Source: Cytobacillus oceanisediminis 2691
Lineage (GTDB): Bacteria; Bacillota; Bacilli; Bacillales; Cytobacillaceae
DNA length: 64,000 nucleotides
Assembly: GCF_007678455.1 (NCBI RefSeq)
Contig: NZ_VEEP01000003.1
Span: 387,569 to 451,568 of the forward strand
Direction of reading: 5' to 3'
Below the pieces are notes generated by a model. It ran no database searches and was not told where the DNA came from. It was given only the letters and a program-made list of their open reading frames with translations. The translations under genes and the position numbers were made by a program. This document shows, piece after piece, positions 16,859-24,923 of the stretch. Numbering within the stretch: position 1 is the first letter of the stretch; each line of letters starts with the position of its first letter.

Positions 16859-18250
16859 ATGGATAAAAAATTCGAAGAAATGCTAAAGATGAGAATTAAT
16901 CCCGATATCAAGGACTTTAAAATGGATAAGAAAAAGTCCTTGTTTATTAACCCATCTATCCCACATACGAATAAATCTTACGGGGAATTGTATGTGTACA
17001 GTTTAACTATTGGACACCTATGGATAATAGAATTAATTAAAATTCATGGTTATGGAGAGTTTATTAAAGATTTAATTTGGTTTGCGAAAACAAATGGTAC
17101 AAATTTGATTGAGTGGACAATTACTGAAATAGAGGAAGAAGAAATTAATAAATTATTATCAAAGTATAGTCTGAAATTTGATCGTAAAATTGTTAGAGGG
17201 ATTAACGTCCTAGATTATGAAAATGAACTTAACTTGTTGAAGGAGAAAAATCATCCATATCATGCGTTAGTTAGAGTTTTCCATATGTTGAAATCCGATT
17301 TATTACCTGAAAACTTTCTGGATTTTAGTGGAAATATAGAAGAAGAACTTAGAGAGAAGAGTCCAGTTATAAACGCTATCTATTTGGGTCTAAATGCGGC
17401 AGGAGGTTTAGATGAAGAAGAAACTTTTCCAACTGAAGAAGTGATGGACATTTTATCAGAGTTTTCACCATGCATGGTAAAAGAACGAGAAATGAAATAT
17501 TATCCTAAAACAGGAATAGAGAATAACTATTTTGAAGACTTACCGATATTATTCTCACGAAATTGGGACTTGTTCGGTGATGAAGAATCAGTCATCATTT
17601 CAAAATTACTTTATAGCTTTAGAATAATTAAAGAGTTAACTTACTCTCTCTTTGCTGTAAATGGAATATTAGCGTCAACTTCAATCCGAATATTATTTGA
17701 TAATTATTGGCAAACAAAATACTTAATTGAAAATAATGAAGTTCAAGATTATAAGGAATTTGCTTTAGATAGAATGCGACTACATATTCTTAAAAGAACA
17801 GGAAAGGAAGATGTTGAGGATATTGGAATTATAATGCTAGCTTCAAAAAATAATTTGTTAGACCCTATTCCAATCCATGGGGATTACTTTAAAAAATCCG
17901 CAAGAGAATATGCGATTCAATTAAATTTGAAAGAAGAATATGACAAATATTATGAATACAATAGTGAATTTATTCATGCATCCTTAACAGCGGTTTTATC
18001 TGGATTAATGGTTGAATGTACTAATCCAGAACACCTAAGTCATCTTACGATAGACCCATCATCTTCTAGGTATATAAATGCGATACCTCATATGTTTGAA
18101 ATTATTAATTCACATATATCTTTAGTTAATGATTACTTAGGGGATAACACTTTAGAGAATGTGCAGTTAGAAGATTATTTCTTCACAGATAGAAAGTCAT
18201 TTTTAGACCATATGGAAACTGTATACGAAAAACATAGGGGGACACAGTAA
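16859..18250 (+). CDS. DUF5677-like protein of unknown function
   Basis: 463 residues, very AT-rich codons, no membrane segments or signal peptide. The C-terminal half contains SFRIIKELTYSLFAVNGI, IRILFDNYWQTKYLIE and YNSEFIHASLTAVLSGLM, a helical pattern seen in DUF5677-type proteins, where a conserved His follows Ser/Asn-Glu-Phe. The N-terminal 200 residues are unrecognised. AGGAGGAGG precedes the ATG. It is the last gene of the island, next to the intact tRNA-Sec, a place where cargo genes often sit. Function unknown. Confidence 0.65.
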   Translation: MDKKFEEMLKMRINPDIKDFKMDKKKSLFINPSIPHTNKSYGELYVYSLTIGHLWIIELIKIHGYGEFIKDLIWFAKTNGTNLIEWTITEIEEEEINKLLSKYSLKFDRKIVRGINVLDYENELNLLKEKNHPYHALVRVFHMLKSDLLPENFLDFSGNIEEELREKSPVINAIYLGLNAAGGLDEEETFPTEEVMDILSEFSPCMVKEREMKYYPKTGIENNYFEDLPILFSRNWDLFGDEESVIISKLLYSFRIIKELTYSLFAVNGILASTSIRILFDNYWQTKYLIENNEVQDYKEFALDRMRLHILKRTGKEDVEDIGIIMLASKNNLLDPIPIHGDYFKKSAREYAIQLNLKEEYDKYYEYNSEFIHASLTAVLSGLMVECTNPEHLSHLTIDPSSSRYINAIPHMFEIINSHISLVNDYLGDNTLENVQLEDYFFTDRKSFLDHMETVYEKHRGTQ

Positions 18251-18338
18251 ATCAATCCTTTTTTGATTGTCTTTTATATAGTTAAAGTAGAGGGTTATTG
18301 GTGCTTTACTTCCATGGTAATCAATGCACTTCTTTTAT

Positions 18339-18426
18339 CGGTCTAAATTGGGTGAAACCGACGTGGATTCGTGCGGTCTAAAGCGAGGGTCACCAACGGT
18401 CTATGACATCGGTCTCCCTCGGTCTA
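18339..18426 (+). promoter_or_regulatory. Five CGGTCT(A) direct repeats just inside the right island end
   Basis: Copies start at 18339, 18374, 18397, 18410 and 18420, all on the plus strand. The same motif occurs twice just inside the left end (8078, 8099). Spacing is irregular. This fits arm-type recombinase sites at both ends of an integrated element, but no integrase gene is present. Confidence 0.45.
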
Positions 18427-18437
18427 CATGAAATAAA

Positions 18438-18474
18438 CAAAAAAACCGCACGAGTGAAAAATTCACCGTACGGT
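18438..18474 (-). terminator. Terminator of the tRNA-Sec gene
   Basis: On the minus strand ACCGTACGGTGAA pairs with TTCAC-CGTGCGG (one mismatch, one bulge), followed by TTTTTTG. It lies about 25 bases after the mature tRNA 3' end. Confidence 0.75.
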
Positions 18475-18497
18475 ATAAACATCTGATTTATGTATTT

Positions 18498-18594
18498 TGG
18501 CGGGACCGCCTGGGAATCGAACCCAGCTAACCTGGCACGCAGGTCACAAGCGGTTTTGAAGACCGTGGAGGACACCAGTACCCCATTCAGCCCC
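18498..18594 (-). tRNA. selC: tRNA-Sec (anticodon TCA)
   Basis: 97 bases on the minus strand. Acceptor 5' GGGGCTGA against 3' GCGGTCCC gives five Watson-Crick and two G-T pairs plus an A-G mismatch at pair 8. D arm ATGGGG...CCTCCA, anticodon loop CTTCAAA (TCA), long variable arm ACCTG-CGTGC-CAGGT, T arm CTGGG-TTCGATT-CCCAG, discriminator G and encoded CCA. The length, UCA anticodon, long variable arm and G73 are diagnostic for selenocysteine tRNA. It has its own promoter and terminator. The genes selA, selB and selD must lie outside this window. The imperfect acceptor is unusual. Confidence 0.85.
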
Positions 18595-18612
18595 ATTTGA
18601 AGAACAAGGTCT

Positions 18613-18641
18613 ATTATACTTACAAGCTGTTGATTTTACAA
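18613..18641 (-). promoter_or_regulatory. Sigma-A promoter of tRNA-Sec
   Basis: Minus strand TTGTAA (18641-18636), 17-base spacer, TATAAT (18618-18613). The predicted start is about 12 bases before the mature tRNA. Confidence 0.75.
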
Positions 18642-18726
18642 GAGAGTTACTCAAATTGTCACAAGACTTGTCTTCCCTTGACCGCTGATACTATAATAAG
18701 TAAAGATATTAGAAATGCGTGGGTGA

Positions 18727-19164
18727 ATGGTTATGTATCAGCTTGAAGGTTGGTTTTTATGGTTTATTTTATTCTGGGTCGTAGTATTGGTTGGCTTATT
18801 CGCGATTGGCGGATATTTCATGTTCCGCAAGTTTTTGAAAAAGCTGCCTAAGGACGACGGCAAATCGGATATGGACTGGGAAGAGTATTATGTGAATCAG
18901 ACGAGGCACATGTGGCCTGATGATCAGAAGGAATTGCTCGAAGATTTGGTAAGTCCGGTTCCTGAATTGTTCAGAGATGTGGCTAGGCACAAGATTGCCG
19001 GTAAAATCGGTGAGCTTGCGATTGAGGAAAATGCGGATAAGATTACGCAGGAGCTTGTCATCCGCGGCTATATACTGGCTACACCCAAGCGGGACCATAA
19101 ATTTTTGCGAAAGCGTCTTGCTGAAAAACAAATCAGCACGGCTCCATTTGAAAGCCTGTTTTAA
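18727..19164 (+). CDS. yneK: DUF2621 family membrane-anchored protein YneK
   Basis: 145 residues. One N-terminal membrane helix (about residues 8-33) is followed by a soluble acidic domain with WEEYYVNQTRHMWPDD and a basic C-terminus. It matches the size and pattern of B. subtilis YneK, whose gene lies directly after ccdC in that species. Here ccdC is about 18 kb away, so the synteny is interrupted. Function unknown; a link to sporulation is only suggested by its conservation in spore formers. ATG at 18727 or 18733; the ribosome site does not decide. Confidence 0.8.
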   Translation: MVMYQLEGWFLWFILFWVVVLVGLFAIGGYFMFRKFLKKLPKDDGKSDMDWEEYYVNQTRHMWPDDQKELLEDLVSPVPELFRDVARHKIAGKIGELAIEENADKITQELVIRGYILATPKRDHKFLRKRLAEKQISTAPFESLF

Positions 19165-19193
19165 AACTGCCTTAGTGTTAAGGCAGTTTTTTT
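19163..19193 (+). terminator. Terminator after yneK
   Basis: AAAACTGCCTTA pairs with TAAGGCAGTTTT, followed by further T. Perfect 12-bp stem. Confidence 0.9.
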
Positions 19194-19201
19194 CATTTGA
19201 G

Positions 19202-19735
19202 TTAAGCTGCTCCTCCGGACGGTTTCTTTTTACGCTTGACGAAAAGCTTGAATACATCATCACTCTTCGTCAGTATGATGACTTTGTCCTTGTACGGCTT
19301 CATCATCTTGATTGCCTCTACCAGGTTGTTGCCATCATATTGGTGGTTCCACTTCAGGAAATCGATCAGCGTCTTAAGATTCTCTTTTCGTGGAGAAGGT
19401 GCCAACTTTGCTTTTCTTAACATAAACCTTTTCACAATTCTCCAGTCGCGAACGAACACATTCGTCTTGAACACAAAAATATAGTCAGCATGCCTGAAGC
19501 TTTCTTCAAGCCAGCTATAATATACTCCCTCGATAATCCACTTATCGCCCGATAGAACCTTTTTCAGCATTTCGTCCCTTTTTACCGGAGGAGTTTGGGA
19601 ACCGAAATATTGCGAATCTTGATCCCAAAAAATGCTGTCCAATTCATACTTAGGAACCCCAAGCATTTTTGAAAGTTTTGCCGCTATGTATGTTTTCCCG
19701 CTTCCCGGGCCGCCAATCATATGTATTTTCGTCAC
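19202..19735 (-). CDS. P-loop kinase-like protein (topology-modulation/FlaR type)
   Basis: 177 residues beginning with a nucleotide-binding loop GGPGSGKT at residues 8-15. Then YELDSIFWD, WIIEGVYYSW and a lid-like basic stretch RDWRIVKRFMLRK, the layout of the adenylate-kinase-like proteins annotated as DNA topology modulation or FlaR. Substrate unknown. It converges on yneK across the terminator at 19163. The gene stands alone. Confidence 0.75.
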   Translation of the reverse strand: MTKIHMIGGPGSGKTYIAAKLSKMLGVPKYELDSIFWDQDSQYFGSQTPPVKRDEMLKKVLSGDKWIIEGVYYSWLEESFRHADYIFVFKTNVFVRDWRIVKRFMLRKAKLAPSPRKENLKTLIDFLKWNHQYDGNNLVEAIKMMKPYKDKVIILTKSDDVFKLFVKRKKKPSGGAA

Positions 19736-19753
19736 TATCTTTCACCCTGTCGA

Positions 19754-19930
19754 TTAGTCTTTGTCGAGATCATTGTCAAAAACTGACGGTGTTCTTTCCT
19801 CTTTTATGCCTATATGTGCTTTAATGATAGCCAATTCTTTTAAAATCAGCCTTGTATTCAGCCAGGCTCCAACTGCAGCGAGAAACGCAACCACTAAAAT
19901 GATTATCAACCATATATTGATAACAACCAA
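19754..19930 (-). CDS. Small single-span membrane protein
   Basis: About 58 residues: a hydrophobic helix (IWLIIILVVAFLAAVGAWL) followed by a charged C-terminus ending DNDLDKD. I favour the TTG at 19930, which follows AGAGGTGA at five bases; the ATG at 19969 has no binding site. Family unknown. Confidence 0.55.
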   Translation of the reverse strand: MVVINIWLIIILVVAFLAAVGAWLNTRLILKELAIIKAHIGIKEERTPSVFDNDLDKD

Positions 19931-20004
19931 ATCGCTCACCTCTAAACCAATTTTACCACAATCTAACATGAAAAAATGATAGAATTCATGAGGGAGGGAT
20001 TTTC

Positions 20005-20313
20005 ATGATAGAGATCGGGTTCTGGATCTTTTACTATTTGCTGTTAATGACGATTTTCGTCAGGGCCATTTATATGGTCATCAAGAAAAAACAGGTTGCC
20101 CTTGCAATGGTTGCGATATTGCTGATCATTTCTGTGCCTATGGTCAGCCTGATGAATAGCATTGGCAGGCCCCTAGATATGAATGAATTTGAATTTTTAG
20201 CGAGGGAATTCAAACACGGAGCACTATGGGCCATTTTCACCGTTGCAGGATACATCTACCTGATCGTTTGGTTCTTGTTTTCTTTTAAAAAAATAACGAG
20301 TTTCAGAATCTGA
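20005..20313 (+). CDS. Small three-helix membrane protein
   Basis: 102 residues with hydrophobic segments at about 5-24, 30-52 and 76-95 and a basic C-terminus. GGGAGGG precedes the ATG. No family recognised. It converges on the next small membrane protein across a shared terminator. Confidence 0.7.
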   Translation: MIEIGFWIFYYLLLMTIFVRAIYMVIKKKQVALAMVAILLIISVPMVSLMNSIGRPLDMNEFEFLAREFKHGALWAIFTVAGYIYLIVWFLFSFKKITSFRI

Positions 20314-20321
20314 AACTCGTT
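20295..20321. terminator. Bidirectional terminator between two small membrane genes
   Basis: AACGAGTTTCAGA pairs with TCTGAAACTCGTT around a one-base centre. A tracts lie before it and T after it. It overlaps the last codons of the plus-strand gene. Confidence 0.8.
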
Positions 20322-20323
20322 TC

Positions 20324-20545
20324 TCACCTTATTCTTCTTCTCCGCCTGCTATAGGCACCGGACCGCATAGCCTTTACCTCACACACATTCCCTGCGATCA
20401 GGAGAACAACTCCAATAGCAATTAAACTAAACATAACTGAAGGTGAAATGGTCGCAATATATCCCATTCCCTTCATGAACATCGGTACAAGGAAAACAGC
20501 AAGACCAAGGGCTTTCAGAAAAAATGCATAAAACTTCAAAGACAT
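20324..20545 (-). CDS. Small two-helix membrane protein
   Basis: 73 residues from the ATG at 20545, which follows GAGGAGCCGAG. Two hydrophobic segments (about 10-25 and 33-53) and an Arg-rich tail (SRRRRRIR). The frame to 20569 is longer but lacks a site. Family unknown. Confidence 0.65.
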   Translation of the reverse strand: MSLKFYAFFLKALGLAVFLVPMFMKGMGYIATISPSVMFSLIAIGVVLLIAGNVCEVKAMRSGAYSRRRRRIR

Positions 20546-20675
20546 CTCGGCTCCTCCTGACTGAATCAAGTGGTCTTATCATTGTATTCAGTGAGGGTTG
20601 AACAGTTCACAAAAAATTCAATATTTTTAGATTGGTAAAATAGTATGATGGTGGTGACTAATTAAAGGAAGGAAG

Positions 20676-21590
20676 ATGATTGTGGCTTTTAAGGAGCGGA
20701 ATGAACCCATCATTTTATCAAAACTGCGAATTTTAAATAAAAGACTTGCGTTATCAGATGAGGAAAAAAGGTACCTATCGAACCTCGAAAAAGGATATCA
20801 AGGCGAATTACAATTCGATGCCATGACAGAGACACTGACAAGCAACTGCTTAATTTTGAATGAATTGCTGCTCGAAGTAGAGAAAGCAACCTTTCAGATA
20901 GATACTCTAATTATATTCGCTGACACGTTATACGTTTTTGAAATAAAAAACAACCACGGAGATTACCTGTACAAACAAGAAGGACTTACCTCGACTACAA
21001 CCGGAGCATCAATGAAGAATCCCCTTGATCAACTTAATCGCACTAAGCTGCTTTTTAAAAAGCTGTTGAATCAACTCGGCTACAACTTTAAGCTTCAAGG
21101 CTCCGTCGTTTTCGTTAACCCCGAGTTCACACTGTATCACGCACAACCCGAACTCCCATTCATTTTTCCCACCCAAATCAAACGACTCCTCAATCATCTC
21201 AATAACCAACCCGGAAAAGTATCCACCAACCATAATAAACTTGCAAGCAAACTAGTCTCCCTTCATCAAACTGACAGCTTATCCAATAAACTACCTTCCT
21301 TTCATTATGATGAACTCAAGAAAGGGATTACTTGTTTGGAATGTGAGTCTTTTGCGGTGATAGCAGTTGGACATAAAATATATTGCAATGATTGCGGCCA
21401 TATAGAAAAAGCTGAACTTGCAGTCTTAAGAAGTATAACCGAAATTAAGTTGCTATTTCCGTCCCGTCCAATAACTACACCTGCAATAAAAGAGTGGTGT
21501 AATATTATCCCTGATAACAAAAGGATTAGCAGGATACTGGCAAAACATTACCATTTTACAGAAATAAAGAAAGGGAGAACCTATTCATGA
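20676..21590 (+). CDS. NERD (nuclease-related) domain protein with zinc ribbon
   Basis: 304 residues. NERD signature: GYQGELQFD (about residue 39), QIDTLIIFADTLYVFEIKN (about 73-92) with the Asp...Glu-X-Lys arrangement of PD-(D/E)XK nucleases, then NPLDQLNRTK. A C-terminal four-Cys motif (CLEC...CNDCG) is a zinc ribbon. NERD proteins are widespread in Bacillaceae and their function is not settled; DNA or RNA processing is assumed. GGAAGG precedes the start. The 52-bp array R1 begins about 45 bases after the stop. Confidence 0.85.
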   Translation: MIVAFKERNEPIILSKLRILNKRLALSDEEKRYLSNLEKGYQGELQFDAMTETLTSNCLILNELLLEVEKATFQIDTLIIFADTLYVFEIKNNHGDYLYKQEGLTSTTTGASMKNPLDQLNRTKLLFKKLLNQLGYNFKLQGSVVFVNPEFTLYHAQPELPFIFPTQIKRLLNHLNNQPGKVSTNHNKLASKLVSLHQTDSLSNKLPSFHYDELKKGITCLECESFAVIAVGHKIYCNDCGHIEKAELAVLRSITEIKLLFPSRPITTPAIKEWCNIIPDNKRISRILAKHYHFTEIKKGRTYS

Positions 21591-21636
21591 TCGGTATTAG
21601 TAAAAATCTCGAAAATTATTTAGTGGAGAACGTTTA

Positions 21637-21943
21637 CTTAGACATTTTGACTGGTATTCCACTCTGAAATGTCCATTAAACCCACTTTCTTAGACATTTT
21701 GACAGAGATGCCTCTCTGAAATGTCCATTAAACCCACTTTCTTAGACATTTTAACTTAGATGCCTCTCTGAAATGTCTATTAAAACCACTTTCTTAGACA
21801 TTTTGATTGGCATCCCTCTCTGAAATGTCCATTAAAACCATTTTCTTAGACATTTTAACTGAGATGCCTCTCTGAAATGTCCATTAAAACCACCTTCTTA
21901 GACTTTTTGATTGGCATCCCTCTCTGAAATGTCCATTAAACCA
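21637..21943. repeat. 52-bp tandem hairpin array R1 (6 units)
   Basis: CTTAGACATTT starts at 21637, 21689, 21741, 21793, 21845 and 21897, exactly 52 bases apart each time. Each unit also carries GAAATGTCCATTAA, so GACATTT and AAATGTC form an inverted repeat. The most variable part is the roughly 10 bases after GACATTTT. The array lies between convergent genes. The same family recurs at 53466-53718. Confidence 0.95.
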
Positions 21944-21986
21944 TCATCAACTATACATCATCAGTGAATTTCACTTCTTTCCTCAA

Positions 21987-22018
21987 CAAAAAAACAACCA
22001 GCCCCACCTTCGCTGATT
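21987..22018 (-). terminator. Minus-strand terminator
   Basis: AATCAGC...GCTGGTT stem on the minus strand followed by TGTTTTTTTG. It follows the decayed genes at 22.4-22.9 kb. The region 22019-22370 holds no supported gene. Confidence 0.55.
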
Positions 22019-22370
22019 GCCTCGATAGCCACACTTGCTATCCTGCCTAGTATTTATATTAATGGAGAAATATAAAATCCGTTGCCTGAATTTGTTAAGA
22101 CTTTTTTAACATCTGTTAAAGAAGATAGAAGTGGGCACATACCAATAGGAAATTAATGATGACTTTGTAAACCATCGCCAACACTCCTTAAATTATGAGA
22201 TCCCTTACATCTATACTTTAGCACAGTATTGTAAAGATGGAATGAAGCAAATTCGGCTATTTTGTAAACATTTTACCGTTTTTCCTATTTTAATGTAGCT
22301 TTGTTAGCGTCTTCCATCTAACTCCACAGCCAGGTTTACCTTTGATAAGTTTACTAAGGGTATCATTCAT

Positions 22371-22451
22371 TTACTCAGGATCTCCACTCTGTTTCCAACC
22401 TGCATAATCATGATGCATAATATGGACGATATCTTTAAAAATGGCATCCAT
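22371..22451 (-). pseudogene. N-terminal remnant of an S41-peptidase-like gene
   Basis: The minus strand encodes 26 residues, MDAIFKDIVHIMHHDYAGW and KQSGDPE, then a stop. This resembles the start of S41-family (C-terminal-processing-like) proteases in Bacillus. The rest of the gene is missing. Directly downstream of the broken acetyltransferase. Confidence 0.35.
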
Positions 22452-22452
22452 A

Positions 22453-22914
22453 CTATCCCTCCCTGCATCTAAAAATGCTTATGTAATAGTCCTCCACAGG
22501 AAAATCTCCGATATATTCAAAGCCATTCTCGCTGTAAAAGCTTTTTAACTTTTCATTTCCTGCCCAGCAATCCAGATACAGTTCCTGCCCGAAACCTCGT
22601 ACTTTTTGACATGCCCAGGACACAATATCAGCACCGTATCCTTTTCCCTAGTAATCGGGGTGTAGAGCTAGCTGGTATAAGTATTTTACGGCTCCCTCAA
22701 TATGCCATTGCCCCACATCTTTAATGCCAAATGTCCCGATAATTTTTCCATCAACTGATGCAACATACAAAAATCCAACCTGTTCCAGCAGCTGTTTTTC
22801 ATTCCATGGGTAATTCCACTGATTCACACCTTTTTGGTGTAGAGAAAGCGAAGCTGCATTTAACACAGACAGGATTTCACTAACATCCTCTATCTCTGCT
22901 GATCGGATTTCCAT
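22453..22914 (-). pseudogene. GNAT N-acetyltransferase interrupted by an amber codon
   Basis: The frame starts at ATG 22914 (MEIRSAEIEDVSEIL) and continues to TAG at 22453, about 150 codons, with a single in-frame TAG at 22648-22650. The stop falls at LALHPDY-stop-GKGYGADIV, exactly where the acetyl-CoA loop (normally Q/R-GKGYG) begins, so a CAG-to-TAG change is likely. The sequence after it is fully protein-like (LYLDCWAGNEKLKSFYSENG). The mutation looks recent. The gene starts five bases after the methyltransferase stop. Confidence 0.85.
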
Positions 22915-22919
22915 ACCAA

Positions 22920-23657
22920 TTAGCCATGCTTCCTGCAAGCGAACATCAATACCAGCGGAATCCTTATCCTCCGCTCGTATTCTTCCCTGGTGGAGAAGTT
23001 TTCGGCTTTCGGAGTCCCTTCTCTCAGGTCTTCTATCATAAAACCAGCTTCCAATAAGAGGGTGAAATACTCTTCGACTGTTCGATGGTATTTGATTACC
23101 TTTTTCCCAATCCAAGGTTCAGAGCGTTCTCCCTGGTTGAAATAATCATCCACAATCCAGTCAGTTCTTCTGCCGCTGCCTTCAGCACTTTTCGAGGAGG
23201 AGGTGAGTACCGGGTGCTGAACGCTGAAAACAAACCTTCCGCCGGGGATCAGCGAGTCGTGAACCTTTGTAAAAATACTGCCTAAGTCCTCTAAATAATG
23301 CAGTGCAAAACGAGAAAGGACTAAATCATATTCCTCTGCCAGCGGTTGCCATTCTTCCATTGAAGCGTGCAAAATCTGGCCAGCAGTGCCTTTCAAATTT
23401 CCCACTGCAACATGCATCATATTTTCGGAACCTTCCAACCCGATATATGCACCAGCACCTTCTCTCAGGAGTTCAACCCCTATCTCGGCATCGCCGCAAC
23501 CCAGATCGAGTATCTTTTTACCTTTCACATTCCCCATTAACTCGAGCAAGATTGGTTTTTCTATACTATTATTTGGACTTTCAGGCCGTGTTCTTCTCTT
23601 CATGTAATTCTTGAAAAAATCCTCTTCCTCATAAGCCGATGACCCTTTATACTCCAT
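22920..23657 (-). CDS. Class I SAM-dependent methyltransferase
   Basis: 245 residues with motif I ILDLGCGDAEIG (about 48-59), an acidic residue ending strand 2 (YIGLEGSEN), and the post-I motifs LVLSRFALHYLED and LIPGGRFVFSV. The substrate is unknown; such genes are often annotated as ubiquinone or small-molecule methyltransferases. It heads the broken GNAT gene. Confidence 0.8.
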   Translation of the reverse strand: MEYKGSSAYEEEDFFKNYMKRRTRPESPNNSIEKPILLELMGNVKGKKILDLGCGDAEIGVELLREGAGAYIGLEGSENMMHVAVGNLKGTAGQILHASMEEWQPLAEEYDLVLSRFALHYLEDLGSIFTKVHDSLIPGGRFVFSVQHPVLTSSSKSAEGSGRRTDWIVDDYFNQGERSEPWIGKKVIKYHRTVEEYFTLLLEAGFMIEDLREGTPKAENFSTREEYERRIRIPLVLMFACRKHG

Positions 23658-23706
23658 AAAACCCCTCCGTTCCCTTAATAAGTTAAATCTTCAATATTTT
23701 ATCAGA

Positions 23707-24144
23707 TTAAGGGTGAATAGGAATATATATTTCTATCATTTCTATATCATTCTCAACAGGATGATAGGTTTCAATTATGTAGCTTCCATCGAGTTCCTTT
23801 TGATATCCCTGTCCATCGATCCACTCATCAAGTGTTGAATACAATTTACCGATTTCATTCCCTTTCCCAGAGATCATTCCGTAACTATGCTGAATTTCTA
23901 AGAATTCAATTTCCTCCGGCAAGGATACAGGCTTTTCCTCCACAAGGATTCCTACGTAAAATATCCCTTCAACATGACTGTTACTTGCTTTTGGCTCATA
24001 AACTGTCACTTCGGTTCCCTCATTATTCGGCATACGCTGTAAAAACTGCTGTGCCGCCTGAGGTACCAGCTGTGCATAATTTTCAAATGGCCCACTATGT
24101 TTCGACCCAATCACTTTAAATTCCCTGTTCACAACCTGGCACAT
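23707..24144 (-). CDS. GyrI-like/AraC effector-binding domain protein
   Basis: 145 residues forming one GyrI-like small-molecule-binding domain: FKVIGSKHSGPFENY at the start, Y-E in the middle, and the closing pattern LYSTLDEWIDGQGYQ...YHP...EIYIPI. No DNA-binding domain is present. Stand-alone members bind hydrophobic compounds. It lies in the same orientation as the upstream phosphotransferase, 11 bases away, so probably an operon. Confidence 0.75.
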   Translation of the reverse strand: MCQVVNREFKVIGSKHSGPFENYAQLVPQAAQQFLQRMPNNEGTEVTVYEPKASNSHVEGIFYVGILVEEKPVSLPEEIEFLEIQHSYGMISGKGNEIGKLYSTLDEWIDGQGYQKELDGSYIIETYHPVENDIEMIEIYIPIHP

Positions 24145-24155
24145 GTTTGACCCTC

Positions 24156-24923
24156 CTAAAAAAATTCGTATAAACCTTCTTTAAAGTAAAGGTATTCTTC
24201 ATCTGATACTCGGTATCTGGTATATCCTTCGTAAAAAGGAGCCAGCAATTCCGGCTTATCCCTGAATTTTCGAATCGCCAGAGATTCATCATAACGAGGG
24301 TCCCCAAGCGTCATACCAGCAACATCGATAAACAAACGGACTTCTCCATCCACTACCAATACATTATCTGAGGTACAGTCTCCGTGGATGGTCGTTTGTT
24401 TTACCTTTTCCGGTTTCCCTCCTTCCAACTGTTCCAATAATGTTAAATTGCCATCAGCCTGTCCTGACTCAGCGTATAATCGAGCCCTGGCCAACTGGGT
24501 TTCAAGCCAGTCGGTTTCTGATTCTAAAACGGCTTCCTGCTCGTGAAGCTGATTGATAAACTGACCAAAATTCCTGACCAGCCTTTGTTTTTCCTTCATA
24601 GTCCCGGCCTTTTTTAATGCAGCAGTCAATGTAATTCCATCCTCAAATGACATCAGCAAATGGCTGGCATCCTCTTCCTCGACGAAACCATAATACTTCG
24701 GAACAGGAATGGAATTTTGATGGGATAAAATTTGAAGCACTTCTGCCTCTGAGTGTAGCCACTCTCGATATTTTTTCTTAGTCGCACTTTTCATGATGTA
24801 AATGCCGTCTGGTGTAACAATCTTGCAGACTTCCGATGTGCAGCCTTGTTCAGGGAGTTTATTGATCTCCGTTATCTCCCCAAGAATACCTGCAAATAAT
24901 ACCTTTTTACCGTTCATAAGCAT
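24156..24923 (-). CDS. Aminoglycoside phosphotransferase-like (APH) kinase
   Basis: About 255 residues. APH/ChoK signatures: YIMKSATKKKYREWLHSEAEVL for ATP binding, TIHGDCTSDNVLV (catalytic loop, HGD) and LFIDVAGMTLGDPRYDE (metal-binding Asp). The real substrate may be a sugar or antibiotic; resistance is not shown. The start is uncertain; ATG 24923 after GGGGGC overlaps the stop of the DUF899 gene by 17 bases, while the frame stays open to 25037. Confidence 0.75.
   Translation of the reverse strand: MLMNGKKVLFAGILGEITEINKLPEQGCTSEVCKIVTPDGIYIMKSATKKKYREWLHSEAEVLQILSHQNSIPVPKYYGFVEEEDASHLLMSFEDGITLTAALKKAGTMKEKQRLVRNFGQFINQLHEQEAVLESETDWLETQLARARLYAESGQADGNLTLLEQLEGGKPEKVKQTTIHGDCTSDNVLVVDGEVRLFIDVAGMTLGDPRYDESLAIRKFRDKPELLAPFYEGYTRYRVSDEEYLYFKEGLYEFF

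Noticed and set aside
7916-18592. Prophage
   Set aside because: No structural, lysis or packaging genes are present; the content fits a small genomic island.
21637-21943. CRISPR array
   Set aside because: Unit length is regular, but the whole unit is conserved; there are no unique spacers of constant length between identical repeats, no leader and no cas genes. The same holds for the other 52/53-bp arrays.
22648-22650. Pyrrolysine or selenocysteine codon in the GNAT gene
   Set aside because: The codon is TAG, not the selenocysteine codon TGA, no SECIS-like hairpin was seen after it, and a plain Gln-to-stop mutation explains it; no pyrrolysine genes are visible.
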